Positions 46,658 through 57,427 of a DNA stretch of 64,000 nt are shown piece by piece. The translations under genes were made by a program, and so were the position numbers. Position 1 is the first letter of the stretch. The number at the start of each line of letters is the position of its first letter. The notes under the pieces are model-generated. The model was not told the DNA's origin and did not search any database. It was given only the letters and a program-made list of their open reading frames with translations. Source of the DNA: Stereum hirsutum FP-91666 SS1 (taxonomy: Eukaryota; Basidiomycota; Agaricomycetes; Russulales; Stereaceae); contig NW_006763141.1 of NCBI RefSeq assembly GCF_000264905.1, forward strand, positions 738,600-802,599, given 5' to 3'.

Positions 46658-46940
46658 AGATCTGTGTAGACGGCAAAGCAGTAAACGTAGATCCCTGTAG
46701 ATAGTGATAGAAATGTCTAACCACCCTGATGTATCCCTAGAATTACCTAGATAAATGTAGATCCCTGTAGACAATTCATCTGATGCCAAAAGAAGTGTAG
46801 ATCTGTGTAGATGGTCGAGTAGTAAATCTAGATCTCAGTAGATTGTGGTAGAAGCATCTGGCCACTCTGATGCTTCTCTAGATGTTTGAAGTCCTTTGTA
46901 GATATATCCAGACTCTCGTAGGCAATGGTAGTACGACCTA
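46658..46940 (+). repeat. Two diverged tandem copies of a ~141-bp unit
   Basis: The copy at 46658 begins AGATCTGTGTAGACGG and the copy at 46799 begins AGATCTGTGTAGATGG. Both continue with AGTAAA, TAGATC, GTAGAT, GTAGAA/ATAGAA, a CCACYCTGATG block and a TAGAT end at matching offsets, so the period is 141 bases. The unit is packed with GTAGAT words, which also extend rightward to about 47120. Confidence 0.65.
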
Positions 46941-47120
46941 TTGTAGAAGGACTTGCCCGAACTAGATGTAGACATGCGTAGATTATACTAGCTGATCCAT
47001 ATGTCGAACAGTTCAACTGATACAGAGCCATCATATTCTGAGCTAACTGTAGATATTCCTAGTTCAAAGTGGAAAATCACACTACAACTATCTACAAAGG
47101 CCTTCTGGTAGACTATCGTA

Positions 47121-47717
47121 GATGGGAACCTCACTGGGCATGAAGGGAAGGTCGCAGCCTCGTGTCCAGAATGTTGATTGTGTTGTGGCAGGGTCCCGGC
47201 GGGACTCGGCGCACATTTCAAATTCGGAGCATTGTTCTGAACGTGCGGCCGCTCTTGCCGGAATTGACTCCGTCAAAAAAGGGTCCTTCGGTGGCGCCGA
47301 GCCGGTTGATCAAGTCAACACGATGCTTCGGGTTAGCTTGAACGGTCTGCGTTGGCACCCACTGGCGCGCCGGGGACGCTGGACGGGGAGAAACGTTGCA
47401 AAAATGGGCGAATGGGTGGCCCAAGCCAGGTCAAGGGCTGATAGAGGGATTGAAGGGGATGTACGGCTTGGGAGGCAACGCCACAGGATTGACTCCGATG
47501 GGCACCTGCAGCGAGCTGGGGCTCGAGAATACTCCGGAACTTACCGCGCATGGCAGGTCCGTGCGGCTGGCCCAGCAACACTGTGTTTTATCATGGATGG
47601 ACACGTTATTAGCGCACCACAGTGGCAGTTGCCATCGCCTTGTTTTCCCGCCTCCATTCGCTCCTTCATCACCCCTCTCTCTACCTCTCCCCTTTCCACT
47701 ACTTTCCTTCCCTTCAA
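47121..47717. other. Possible decayed coding segment on minus
   Basis: Minus-strand blocks such as SLQVPIGVNPVALPPKPYIP, WVPTQTVQANPKHRVDLINR and LGATEGPFFDGVNSGKSGRT are well composed but lie in frames broken by stops between them. I do not recognise the family. A remnant of a gene or element is likely. No intact gene can be drawn. Confidence 0.3.
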
Positions 47718-48882
47718 ATGTCTTTTTCGTGCCCGGCTGATTTGACCACAGAGGCCACCGAGCTCGCGAAGAGCCTCGGGTCCTTGAAATCCTTTCTCGA
47801 TGCTGCTCGATCCTTATTAGCAAGCATCCGCAGTATGTCGTCTGAACTCTTCCAACAACAAATACGCAAGGTTGGTTTTCTCACTACAATATATATTCTG
47901 CGTACCGTCTGACACCTCCTATCCCCGCAGATAATCACTCTGGTGGAGGTAAATATTCTTTCCTCCACAATTTCTTACATAGTGGCGGCCATCACTAATG
48001 TGCCGCGTTTCGAAAACTCGTAAGATCGCTCGCGGCACGCTCGTCCGTGCGGGTGTGAAGCTGCATACCTTCACCTCGTGTTCTCCGCCACTGCAGCCTC
48101 TTAAATCTGAATATTTTGCCATTTTACGAGTCCTCAAAGAGCGCCACCGTGACATCGTTGATCGCAAAGGTAGGAGGCGTTTCTCCGGCTCAACGCAGCT
48201 CCAGTCTACGGAGATCCCGCGTTTCCAAAAATGCTCTTGTCGCTGACTCTGCCTTGTTCGTTGCGCACAGATCGTGCGAACAAACTGCTCCTGGCTCTCG
48301 ACTCGTGGCTTATAATCCGTAGATGCAGTAGCTCTTCTGAACCTTCATCTCCGATTATGGGAGCCTCAGTGTCGGCTTCGATATGGCCTCCGCCACCGCC
48401 AACACCGGTGTCCACAACAGAGGCCGTACTCGACCAAACGAAACGCACACCGTCATCACGAGCGCCAGCGGAACTGATGCCCCGTGAGAATCGACCTTTG
48501 TTCTCGTTTCGTATCACCGCTGCGGTTTCTACCGGCTTGCTCCTGACACACCATCTTGATTTTTCTTATAGCTCCAGCACATCTCCCATGGGAGTACCGT
48601 GCCCCGTCACCTTCTCCACCTCGGGGTCGCTCTACGCAGCGTTCTGAGCGACGCCATGACTCACGGCCGTATGCGCGTACTCGTAACCCGAGGACTCGCT
48701 GGCCGGACCCCGAGGACGGTAATGACGGTGGCGACGAGAATGAACAGGACGAGAATGAAGAGCTTCCTGTCGTCAGGCTTCCGAGTCGTCCACTCCGTCG
48801 CTTTGGTATCTTTTGCACCGGTGCTAAATCAGGGCATGAGAGGCGAGAGAGATCGTCAAGATCCAACAGTCTGCGAGGATGA
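47718..48882 (+). CDS. Orphan multi-exon gene, hypothetical
   Basis: Starts MSFSCPADLTTEATELAKSL at 47718 and continues GSLKSFLDAARSLLASIRSM and SELFQQQIRK, an amphipathic helical region. A short intron leads to ITLVEVNILSSTISYIVAAI, then ATVTSLIAK and, after further introns, DRANKLLLALDSWLIIRRCS and a Ser/Pro-rich stretch (WPPPPPTPVSTTEA). The last exon, after a cttatag acceptor, is strongly charged (STQRSERRHDSRPYARTRNP; GDENEQDENEELPVVRLPSR), ending at 48882. Splice signals agree with the frame throughout, so I think it is a real gene of about 280-300 residues. Function unknown: helical head, disordered charged tail. The exact splice path in the middle is uncertain. Confidence 0.5.
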
Positions 48883-51750
48883 TTCTAGATATCGACTGGA
48901 AGCTGTTCTTGTTTCATGTGGAGTGTTTCTTGCAGTATGTACCTCCTAGAGGTAGGCTGCTATGCGTTTACGATCCCGTTTAGGCAGCTGATTTTGTGCT
49001 ACATCTGTTTGGAGCAGGATATTTCTTAATTTACCGGGGAATGATGATCGCTGTGTATAGGAACAGCTAGCTGTCCAACTGTAACAAATTGGTTTACTTT
49101 CTATCTCATCCGACCGCCTTGGAACAGTGAGGGCAACCTTCATTCGATTACCCTAGCCTGCTATATTTTGCGATCTGTGTGGCGCTGGTTGTCTGACCCC
49201 TGGCGCTGAATCTATCTCTCACTAACATTGTCTTGAGCGCGAGTTCCTAGCTCAAGTGCTGGTACATGATCATGGGCGGTCATGCTCGTCATCGTCTCCA
49301 ACAACTGGGTGAACACTTCCGAGAGCGGCTCGCTGGCTGGCTGTTGGCGCAAAATTTACTGAGCGGAATCGCGGCCTTGGACCCATTCCGTTGTATTCCC
49401 CCGAAATTGTCACTCATGTGGATGTCCTCTGCGCCCTCTGTCGACTGTTCTGTTCTAATTCCTTTAGACTACCGACATTATAGGTTACCTCTGGTTATTC
49501 CGTGCATCATCAAGCGTTATCCGCCTGGCCTCGTTCACCGGTGCCCGTCTATTTTCATCCAGTGTATCTCCCATGGCCACCGTATCTTGAATCACCGTTC
49601 GTACCGCTACACTCTCCTTTAAAACCATTGGGCCGATGCGCCTACTGACTGCGAACTGCCTCCAACCCAGCGCTTTCACAAGACATTATGTCGGAGTTCG
49701 GGAGGGGTGGGCGTCTAGTAGAAGAAATCTGAGCACTGAGCGGAGCCTTCAGGCATTCAGTGTGAATGGATGGATGGATGGTGGCGGTGATATCTCTCAT
49801 AACTGTATGTCGAAGGGGCTCCGACGCAACTTTGCTCTCCTGCGTGGCTTCCGACCGATGGGCATAAATGAAGTCTCGCTCGCCCCTTTCATCAATGTAA
49901 GTCCTAGTCCTTTCACCATATAGCCATGATAGATGTGCTGACAACCGTTGTTGGCGATGCTCCTGGCCATCCCCTAGTCTCCCTAGAGTATTTCTGGCGT
50001 AATTGTCTACGGTCAAAAGCTTCGCGGCTGGGCAGTTGTCACACGACACCCAGCTCATCGCCTATTCAGGATGAATGGATATTATCTACCAACGCCTTGT
50101 ACTCATAAGCTGCAAAAATAGGCGTCTTGTCGCCATGCCGCCGTACTATTCTCCGCATGCGCCACCATATCCGGTTTCGACCACCGTGAGAAAATCACAA
50201 ATCTGATATCGAGCTCCACGCTTACTTACTGCCTCGTTGTCGTTTTCAGGGCCCAGCCATCGAATTGACTTGACCCTAGCGTCTGCGCTTTGTGCAAGCA
50301 AAGCCGCCACACAATCGTCGCGGCCTTGAGAATGGTTATTCCCAATTGGAAATGTTGTCCCGATCTCCGGATCTTCCCGGCTTTGGTTGAACTTAGTTCG
50401 CCGTTCGACGTGGTGGTGCCACTGCCAGGGTTTGAATTTGGATTGTTGAACGTTGTTCGTATGCATTGTACATCCAGACAGAAAGTATCTCGACTGTCTG
50501 TCCCATCTAAGGTTTGTTTTGGGGCCGATGAGTGGGGACTTTCCCGTTTGTGCTTACAATGACGCAGTGCCACCGCCACCCGTCATGTGTCGGTGCACGC
50601 AGGCAGCAGGTGAGTTCTGATTCAATGATTCAACTCTAACTTATGTTACCAAATTGGTTTACGGGAAACAGATCCACGCTTTCTCTAGATGTCATAACAG
50701 GTCATAACATGTTTTTCGATGACCGTCCTTATAGAAGACCAGTGGAACATTTCTAATCCCGACATGGGAAAATCGTGGCCGTGCGCGACATCCCTTTGTC
50801 GTCCCTTGTTGACGGTCAACATTCAACGGTACGATGTGTATCTCTTTCATCTACACATTTTATGAGTCTTCTGCTCTATACAACTACTGATCAATCCACC
50901 CGGTTCATGAAGGCCTATTTTGACCCGCCATCCACGGCTCCTAGACTATGTCAAGTATACGTCACGAAACCACAGAAGTCTCTTGAAGATACTCAATCAG
51001 GACTCGCGGACACACGAAAGTTCTGCGAGAACAGTCTCTATCAGATACACGGGCCACCTTTCAATTACATTAGTCATAGAAGCGCATACGCCACACAGGC
51101 AGGGTCGGCTCAGCATAGCCCCGGGGTTCAAATGGTCTCCGCCCGCGTGTCGTAAATTGTGCCCCTGTCCACCCAAAAGCTTTCTCACCATCCACATCAG
51201 CATGCTAACGTCTGCTGACTTTCTTTTGTCAATCATTCAGGCATGTTACGGCGCTCTTCGTGATGTTGAAGATGGCGACCGTATCGCTGCAATATGAAAT
51301 ATAATCCATGGCTCTGCGGGACGTCCGAAACCTCATGGGCACTCCTTCCCGACATTCGCTCGACTAACGCTTCTGGCCTATGGAGGTGTCATCATTCGTC
51401 TTCTCAGGAGGACTTTCCCTGAGAAGAACATCAGATGCTGGTGCCTAAACTTGATGGGTACTTCTTTCTAAGGCCTCGGCCGGCGACTAAGGCTGGCAGA
51501 CAATCCGCGGTGACCACATCGGAATCACTTTCTTCAACGCCTCCTCTTTACCCGAGATTCTATCTCGTACCATCCTTTTGGCCGATGAGAAAAGACTGCG
51601 GGGTCTAGCGGTCCACACGCGAAGAAGTATCTGCCAGTGTATATAACAGCTCTCGTCCATCTTTTCTCCTGCTGGCATCGCCTGCGTCCGCAGATCATCT
51701 GCACCCTGTATCTACTATCCCACTGACCAACACCCCGACACTCCCTCACA
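48883..51750. other. Accessory stretch, no supported gene
   Basis: About 2.9 kb with short frames on both strands (for example 49266-49622 plus and 50775-51155 plus) and a few good splice signals, but no domain or consistent exon chain. The right end carries the promoter of the methyltransferase gene. Confidence 0.4.
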
Positions 51751-52667
51751 ATGTATCCTCTCTTACGCGTTTCTCTAACTCTGGTTACCTCTGTTCTATA
51801 TTGCATTGGTTTGACGCCTCCGAATCCACCTCCACCGCCAGCTGAACGGTCGAAGGCATTGAAGACCTCGGTGACGAGTGGAGTCGGGGTTCTCGAGGGG
51901 CTCATCCGGTTCATCCCTTTCTCTGCTCGGGTATGTAATATAATATACTTCCCTTAATTAAGTATAATTGCTGTCGCTAACGTCTTCCGGGACGCTTCAG
52001 TTCCTCGTCACTTCCTTCGCCATCCTCGAATCCACCGTCATCCTCGCACAATCTTACCCAAGCACCGCATCCACCTACATCCTCCATTTCCTCTGCCCCA
52101 CGACAGTCCACCAACTCGGCCAACATGCCGTCTGTATGTCCCCGGATTCAATTGGCATCCCGACCTCAATCCAAATGTGGATCGGTATGATCTCGGTCTG
52201 GATCGGCGGGGCGATCAGAATGGCTTGTTATCGTGAGCTGGGGAGGTTGTTCACCTACGAGCTTACGATCCGGGAGAAGCACAGGCTCGTCACGAGCGGG
52301 CCTTATTCGATTGTTAGGCATCCTAGTTACAGTGCGTTACCACTCCGTCTTGCACAAACTCATTTGTTGATTAATTCACAATCCTCGGTGCGTCCTGTTT
52401 GCCATTATAGCCGGCTGCGCAATCCTTGCCATAGGAATGTCCATCTATCACCTCTCCCCCGGAACTTACTGGACCGACTCCTCGCTGATGCAGCAAACCT
52501 ACTTCGGCAAGCTCGTCGCATTGCTCTGGACGGTCATCCTGGTATACTCGGCGTTGGTGTTCATGAGGGCAGAGAAGGAGGACAAGATGTTGAAGGAGGA
52601 GTTTGGGAAGGAGTGGGAGGAGTGGGCGGAGAGGACGAAGTGGAGGTTCATCCCTTGGGTGGCTTGA
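51751..52667 (+). CDS. Protein-S-isoprenylcysteine O-methyltransferase
   Basis: Integral ER methyltransferase (ICMT/Ste14 family) that methylates the C-terminal prenylcysteine of CaaX proteins such as Ras and mating pheromones, using S-adenosylmethionine. Start MYPLLRVSLTLVTSVLYCIG at 51751. Three exons are joined by introns at about 51932-52001 and 52334-52410. Hydrophobic helices include QMWIGMISVWIGGAIRMACY. The family motif is KHRLVTSGPYSIVRHPSY, joined to TAGCAILAIGMSIYHL. The C-terminal RAEKEDKMLKEEFGKEWEEW and RTKWRFIPWVA match the family's E-E-x2-L...F...Y/W signature and terminal R-x-I-P. About 250 residues, a usual length for fungal members. Agaricomycetes often carry several paralogues, so it need not be the main Ste14. 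Confidence 0.88.
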
Positions 52668-53291
52668 ATTTTTTGAATCTTGGACTCTGGATCTCGAGGT
52701 TCGTCTGAAACAGTAAATACACATGAATCGGGGAGAGATTTTTGATGACTGGGAAGGGGGAAGAAGTTGAAGGAGACGATGATAGGATATATGGACTCTT
52801 GGAGTGTTTACGATTCTCTTGCTGTTTCCCTGAACGGACTGGCTCTTTCCTGTACATAGCTTATCATCGTGCTACTGAACACGAATGACGTAGAATTCTT
52901 CTTTGCCGCTCGCAGCATCCTTTGGCGCGCCCATTTGTAACTTGCAGTTTCGATTCAACAATCTGTGGTGGAAATAAGGTAGATGCTGGGCCACAGACCA
53001 GGGCCGAGCAAAGCGAGGACGAGAAAAGAAGCGCCTAGAGGTCCTTTATCAAATTTCTTTCTTCAACGACTATACACGAAGATCAAGATATCAACAAAGT
53101 GCCACATCCAGTGCTAACAGAAACGAAACAGAAAAGATAGAACATAGAGCAAAACAGAAGACACGGATGATATACATGCGCATGCCGAGACAGAAACGAA
53201 CGAAAGCGGAACTATTTTTGGGCGAAGATGAAAGGAGGAAGGAAGGAATCAACGAGAATAATTGCCTTCGGGAAGGAGGTATGTCAAGTGC
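52668..53291. other. Convergent intergenic region
   Basis: About 620 bases between the 3' ends of the methyltransferase (plus) and the SR-type factor (minus). It contains the two 3' untranslated regions; no exon or RNA gene seen. Confidence 0.5.
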
Positions 53292-54411
53292 TCAGCGCTC
53301 CTCGTAGGGAGGCGTCCTGGCACCATCCTCGTCCTTTTTGATATCATCCAAAGGGGGTGTCCTCCCCCTCTCAACCCTCTCCCGCTCCCTCTCCCTCTCA
53401 CGGTCCCTGTCGTCTCTCTTCTCAGGGGTAGGGCTCCTCCTCTTGCGGTCGGGACTCCTGCTTCTCCTGCGGGGCTCACGCTCCCTCTCGCGGTCGTCAC
53501 GGTCGTCGCGGCGGGGACGACGGGGGCTGCGAGACCGCTCGCGACGGTGGCCGGAAGGAGACGAGCGACGGTCGTAGCGCCAGACGGATGACGGAGGATT
53601 TTTAGCCCACTTCATGATGATGGGATCATGCATCAGAGATTGCACTCTTTGGTTTGATGAGCTTTGAATAGTGACTAACCTGGATGCTTAGACGGTTTCC
53701 TTCGAAATTGCGTCCGTGCCTACGATAGACCATAAGTGATTTATCGGTGGACTATGTGATTTACAACAGGGACATACATGTCGTAGTATGCATCTTCGGC
53801 ATCGCGGTTGGAGCGGAATTCGACGAAAGCGTAACTGCGTATTGAGATCGAGATGAGGATGGTTGAGCGACAATTCGTCCGGGAATCCAAATGGGAGGTA
53901 TCGGGAAAGCGAAGCGAGGGTGCTATCGTCACACGTATATCGCGAGGCTCGGATGTGCAGAGCGCGAGTCAAGACGGGTTGCACGGTCAAAGGCAAGGAA
54001 ACGAGTGGCTCGCGTGGCTCGGTGCGCCCGTCGAACCGAGAAATGGAGGAGACGTTTCTTTTTTCATCCGCATTTGTGCGCAAAATCGTCGTTTCGTTCG
54101 AGATCGAAGGGTGGGCTCGTTCGCTCGTCTCGGGACTCGACATTCGGCGACTGCGGAGTGCAAAAGATAGAACGAGTTCGGACAAGTTTAACTTACGGGT
54201 TCGAATGGGCGTGCGGGTTACGAGGTGCGGGAACGTCGCAGCGAATGAGCGGACCAAATCTGTTGGGGAATCAAAGGGCGGCGAGTCAGCGAAACTGAAA
54301 CTGGGCGAGCCAAAATGTCAAGAGAAAGGGTACAGACCGTTCGAATTCGTAGGCGAGATCACGGGCGCGAGTGGAAGGGTGGAAACCGCTAACAAAAAGA
54401 ATTCGAGGCAT
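53292..54411 (-). CDS. SR-type splicing factor, one RRM plus RS tail
   Basis: Nuclear RNA-binding protein of the SR class, acting in spliceosome assembly. Start MPRILFVSGFHPSTRARDLA at 54411: RNP2 is ILFVSGF. After introns come YEFERFGPLIRCDVPAPRNP, RNP1 in YAFVEFRSNRDAEDAYYDM and HGRNFEGNRLSIQWAKNPPS. The last exon is an Arg/Asp/Glu/Ser-rich tail (RERSRSPRRPRRDDRDDRER; RRRSRSPDRKRRSPTPEKRD), ending RTPPYEER at 53292. About 190 residues. The RRM wording (STRARDLAYEFERFGPL, CDVPAPRN) is most like fission yeast Srp1 among the members I know. It is divergent from the gene starting at 54695. Confidence 0.88.
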
Positions 54412-54694
54412 TTTTGCTCCTGCGAGTCAGTACTAGTGTCTACTCGGTGGACGTCGTCGTGGTCGACAATGAAGAGAGGAAAAGGGCGGCGACGCGCGAC
54501 ATCCCCCTTTATCTTGTTTGTGCTACTTTGTCCCCTCGCGTGGCGCGAGCGGCTGCCCGGCACGTCCACTCCGCGTTCTCACTTTGCGACAACTTTCTGA
54601 GCAGAGAACGGGTTGGGTGCCAGGTATGTTTCTTTTCGTCTACATCTTCCAAAGTCTGACAGATTCTGCAACTGAAACTAGATGACAGCTTCGT
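54412..54694. promoter_or_regulatory. Shared upstream region of divergent SR-factor and PPR-like genes
   Basis: The 283 bases between the two start codons must serve both genes. On the right side a leader intron is likely: donor gtatgt near 54623 and acceptor aactag near 54681, just before the ATG used at 54695. No TATA box stands out. Confidence 0.45.
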
Positions 54695-57427
54695 ATGAAG
54701 CACAGGCTACGACGCATCGTCCCCGTCGAGCAATTTACAAAAACATACTCAGGAAACACTCGCGTCACACACCAACGCCTTAGCACTCTTATCCGAACTC
54801 TCTACCAGCAATCCAAGGACGAAATATGGCTTCTTGTACGACTGCACCAAAGTGTAGAGCCTGCCCCTCGTCTTTTGAGAAAGACAGGCGTATCTATCGA
54901 GGAAGCTCGTCGATGGACTCCAGTTATGCCTCGCGATGTCCAGTTCGACTTTGCACTCCAGCTTCTCCGACCCGTCTCAGAATCCAATCTGCTTTTGATT
55001 GAGCACGATAGATCCCTGCCGACCCCAACCGAGCAAGCAAACAGTCAAGCTGTTGCCATTCAGGACGATGGTGCTTCACCACAAGCGACGGTGCCTACCT
55101 GGCTCATTCTACGCCTCATATACCGCAAAGTCCGTACGGCCACCCACGCTGCGAGAGCATGGGATCTCATCCTCCAACACCTTCCGCATGCCTCACCTGA
55201 GCGCCATGCCCCCATCTTGCTCGTCTCCGCCCACGTCCTCCTCTCCCATGGCCTGTTCAACCCCGTCAAAGATCTCGTCGCCATATTCCTCGCTCTCCCC
55301 ATCTTCCACGAATCTTTCCACATAAACCTTCTCCTTCAAGTCCTCTCGAGCTACTGCACAACGCCCGAAAGTGGACTCCATATCAGCCGTCTGTGCGTGA
55401 GGATCCTCGAGGCCCTAGAGAACCGCGAAATGGCTCTGTCGCACGAGACATATCGCATCTTGCTGTCGAATAGGTACATAACGATGCATCTTACGAATGC
55501 GCTCCAAGCACGGACGCTTCGGGAGGGAAAGGTCCCGGACGTGAAGCAACTCGAGGCCTATGCACGCATTTACGCCCGGCAAGGAAAAATCCACCACGTC
55601 AACACTTACGTCGAAGCTGTCCGTATCATGCTTAACCGGCTCGACAAACCTGCTGCTTCTTCTGCCAAACGTTCCCCACCATCACATGTTCACGACTTTC
55701 CTGCCGCCTTCGTATATCTCGAAAAGCTCGTCCGGGACACGAACACCATCCGGCATCCTGCCGAGCGCCAGAACCTAAACCACGGCATTGGTCCCCACGC
55801 ACACTCCCGCAAGCGATTCGACCCCGCTCAATGGGCCGCTCGTCTCTACGCTATATCTCGCGACAGGTATATCAACAGCGCAGCCTTGATCTCTCACTTC
55901 CGCTACCCTGAACAATTTCCACAAGGTTTTCGGTGGCGTAAACCCCTATTCTACACCATAGTCATCAATGGGCTTCTCCATCGCCGGTCGCCAGGACAAG
56001 CTTATACTCTCTGGAAAGAATACCGACAGAGTGACCTTTGGCTCGATCGACCCTCCCTAATTATCGGTATTCGGGTCCTCACTCGAAATGGTCTTGTCGA
56101 GGAAGCTCTTCAGCTTGTCGAAGAAGCTTATCAGGCCGCTTGCGCTGGCGCGATGCCGACACCGAAGCGTCTTGAGTCGCAGAGGAGCATATTCACGCCT
56201 GAACGGACCTTGCCCGCTTCTGTTATGACAAAACTTATGGCGGGTCTCGTCACGTATTGTGGCCGGCCAGACATCGTATGGTACCTTTGGGAGAATATGG
56301 AGCTTCTGTATGGGACGAAACCGGACGGTGAGACCCTTACGGCGCTCATTATCGCAGCTCGCGAAGCGTCGGCGTCGTTCGAGACTATCTCTGGGGCTAT
56401 ACGCGAGATGCGGATGGACATGCGGGCTTGGAATCCATTTCGCTCTTCCAACACCTCTAGCTCTACCGACGATTTTGATGCCGCCAACAATCCACCCCAT
56501 CCGCCTGAACAAACTACTGCGAGGTCTCTCATCTCCGCCCGTCAAGACGCGTACGAGGGCCTCCTATCACTTCTCCACCCTTCGGTCGTACCCACCGACA
56601 CCTGGTCCTCCCAACAAGCCTACCGTCTCGCCCGCTCCATCTTCCGTCGTATCCTCTTCACCAACCACCCGGAACTCTACTCCGTCCAGTCACCCGCCCA
56701 GAGCATCCGACGATCAAGGAACGATATCGGCAACAGCCCCCTCCTCGACCTCAAACGCACCTTCCTCCCCTCTCGCCAGCCCATCCCCAACACGGCCCCA
56801 AACAATCCCAACGGCATCTATATCCCTCCCCCCTCCCTGTTCCCCAGTTCCCAAAAAAGTCCGGGAACAAACCTAACGCCCCTCCTCCGCACCTCGCACC
56901 CCTCAATCCTCCCCTCTGCCCGCGCCTTCAACGCCTACATTCTCCTCCTCGGCTCCTTCGAGCTCGCCTCCGAAATCCCACTCGCACTCGCGTGGATGCG
57001 TGAGCTCGACGTGACACCCACGAAACGGACGATCGCGCTCGCACTGGTTTATTGGTCCGAGATCAGTTTGAGGGCGCCGCTGATTGAGGCGTTTAGTGCG
57101 TCGAATGGGGGGTTGACCGGTAGCGGCTCGGCGTCGATTTTGGGAGTGGGAGGTGTGGGAGTTGGTGGGATTGGTGTAGGGGGCAGAAGGGCAGCATCGC
57201 CGTATGGGGTGCTGTTGGTGTGGTTGGAGGGGTGGTTGGGGAGTAAGAGGATGCCGGGGGATAGGGAGTTCGGAGCGGCGTTGAGGGAGGTGGATAGGTT
57301 GAGGAGGAGGAGGAGGGATAAGGGGAGGGGGGCGGCGGAGAGTGGGAGGTTGGATTGGAAGGATGAGGATGAGGAGATGGAGGGTGAGGGTGAGGATGAT
57401 TATGATTATGATTATCGGAGGTCGTAG
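54695..57427 (+). CDS. Large PPR-like helical-repeat protein, probably mitochondrial
   Basis: Intronless frame of 910 codons starting MKHRLRRIVPVEQFTKTYSG, an Arg/Lys-rich N-terminus without acids that fits mitochondrial import. The body is all-helical with about 35-residue spacing of blocks typical of pentatricopeptide proteins: TWLILRLIYRKVRTATHAAR, PDVKQLEAYARIYARQGKIH, YTIVINGLLHRRSPGQAYTL, TKLMAGLVTYCGRPDIVWYL, KPDGETLTALIIAAREASAS and FNAYILLLGSFELASEIPLA. The C-terminus is a Gly-rich stretch followed by a charged tail (MEGEGEDDYDYDYRRS). PPR proteins process or translate organellar RNA; that role is inferred. In-frame upstream of the ATG is a stop, so this start is the likely one. Confidence 0.7.
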   Translation: MKHRLRRIVPVEQFTKTYSGNTRVTHQRLSTLIRTLYQQSKDEIWLLVRLHQSVEPAPRLLRKTGVSIEEARRWTPVMPRDVQFDFALQLLRPVSESNLLLIEHDRSLPTPTEQANSQAVAIQDDGASPQATVPTWLILRLIYRKVRTATHAARAWDLILQHLPHASPERHAPILLVSAHVLLSHGLFNPVKDLVAIFLALPIFHESFHINLLLQVLSSYCTTPESGLHISRLCVRILEALENREMALSHETYRILLSNRYITMHLTNALQARTLREGKVPDVKQLEAYARIYARQGKIHHVNTYVEAVRIMLNRLDKPAASSAKRSPPSHVHDFPAAFVYLEKLVRDTNTIRHPAERQNLNHGIGPHAHSRKRFDPAQWAARLYAISRDRYINSAALISHFRYPEQFPQGFRWRKPLFYTIVINGLLHRRSPGQAYTLWKEYRQSDLWLDRPSLIIGIRVLTRNGLVEEALQLVEEAYQAACAGAMPTPKRLESQRSIFTPERTLPASVMTKLMAGLVTYCGRPDIVWYLWENMELLYGTKPDGETLTALIIAAREASASFETISGAIREMRMDMRAWNPFRSSNTSSSTDDFDAANNPPHPPEQTTARSLISARQDAYEGLLSLLHPSVVPTDTWSSQQAYRLARSIFRRILFTNHPELYSVQSPAQSIRRSRNDIGNSPLLDLKRTFLPSRQPIPNTAPNNPNGIYIPPPSLFPSSQKSPGTNLTPLLRTSHPSILPSARAFNAYILLLGSFELASEIPLALAWMRELDVTPTKRTIALALVYWSEISLRAPLIEAFSASNGGLTGSGSASILGVGGVGVGGIGVGGRRAASPYGVLLVWLEGWLGSKRMPGDREFGAALREVDRLRRRRRDKGRGAAESGRLDWKDEDEEMEGEGEDDYDYDYRRS

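Noticed and set aside
47240..47300. Resemblance of gaattgactccgtcaaaaaa to an rRNA-like segment
   Set aside because: No extended rRNA structure follows, and the minus strand reads as broken protein-like blocks.
47122..47745. Plus-strand 207-codon frame
   Set aside because: Arg/Gly-rich random composition; the minus strand carries better composed protein-like blocks.
53863..54600. Plus-strand 245-codon frame over the SR-factor gene
   Set aside because: Overlaps exons and introns of the SR factor antisense; no domain.
56057..56545. Minus-strand 162-codon frame
   Set aside because: Antisense shadow inside the 910-codon PPR-like frame, no signature.
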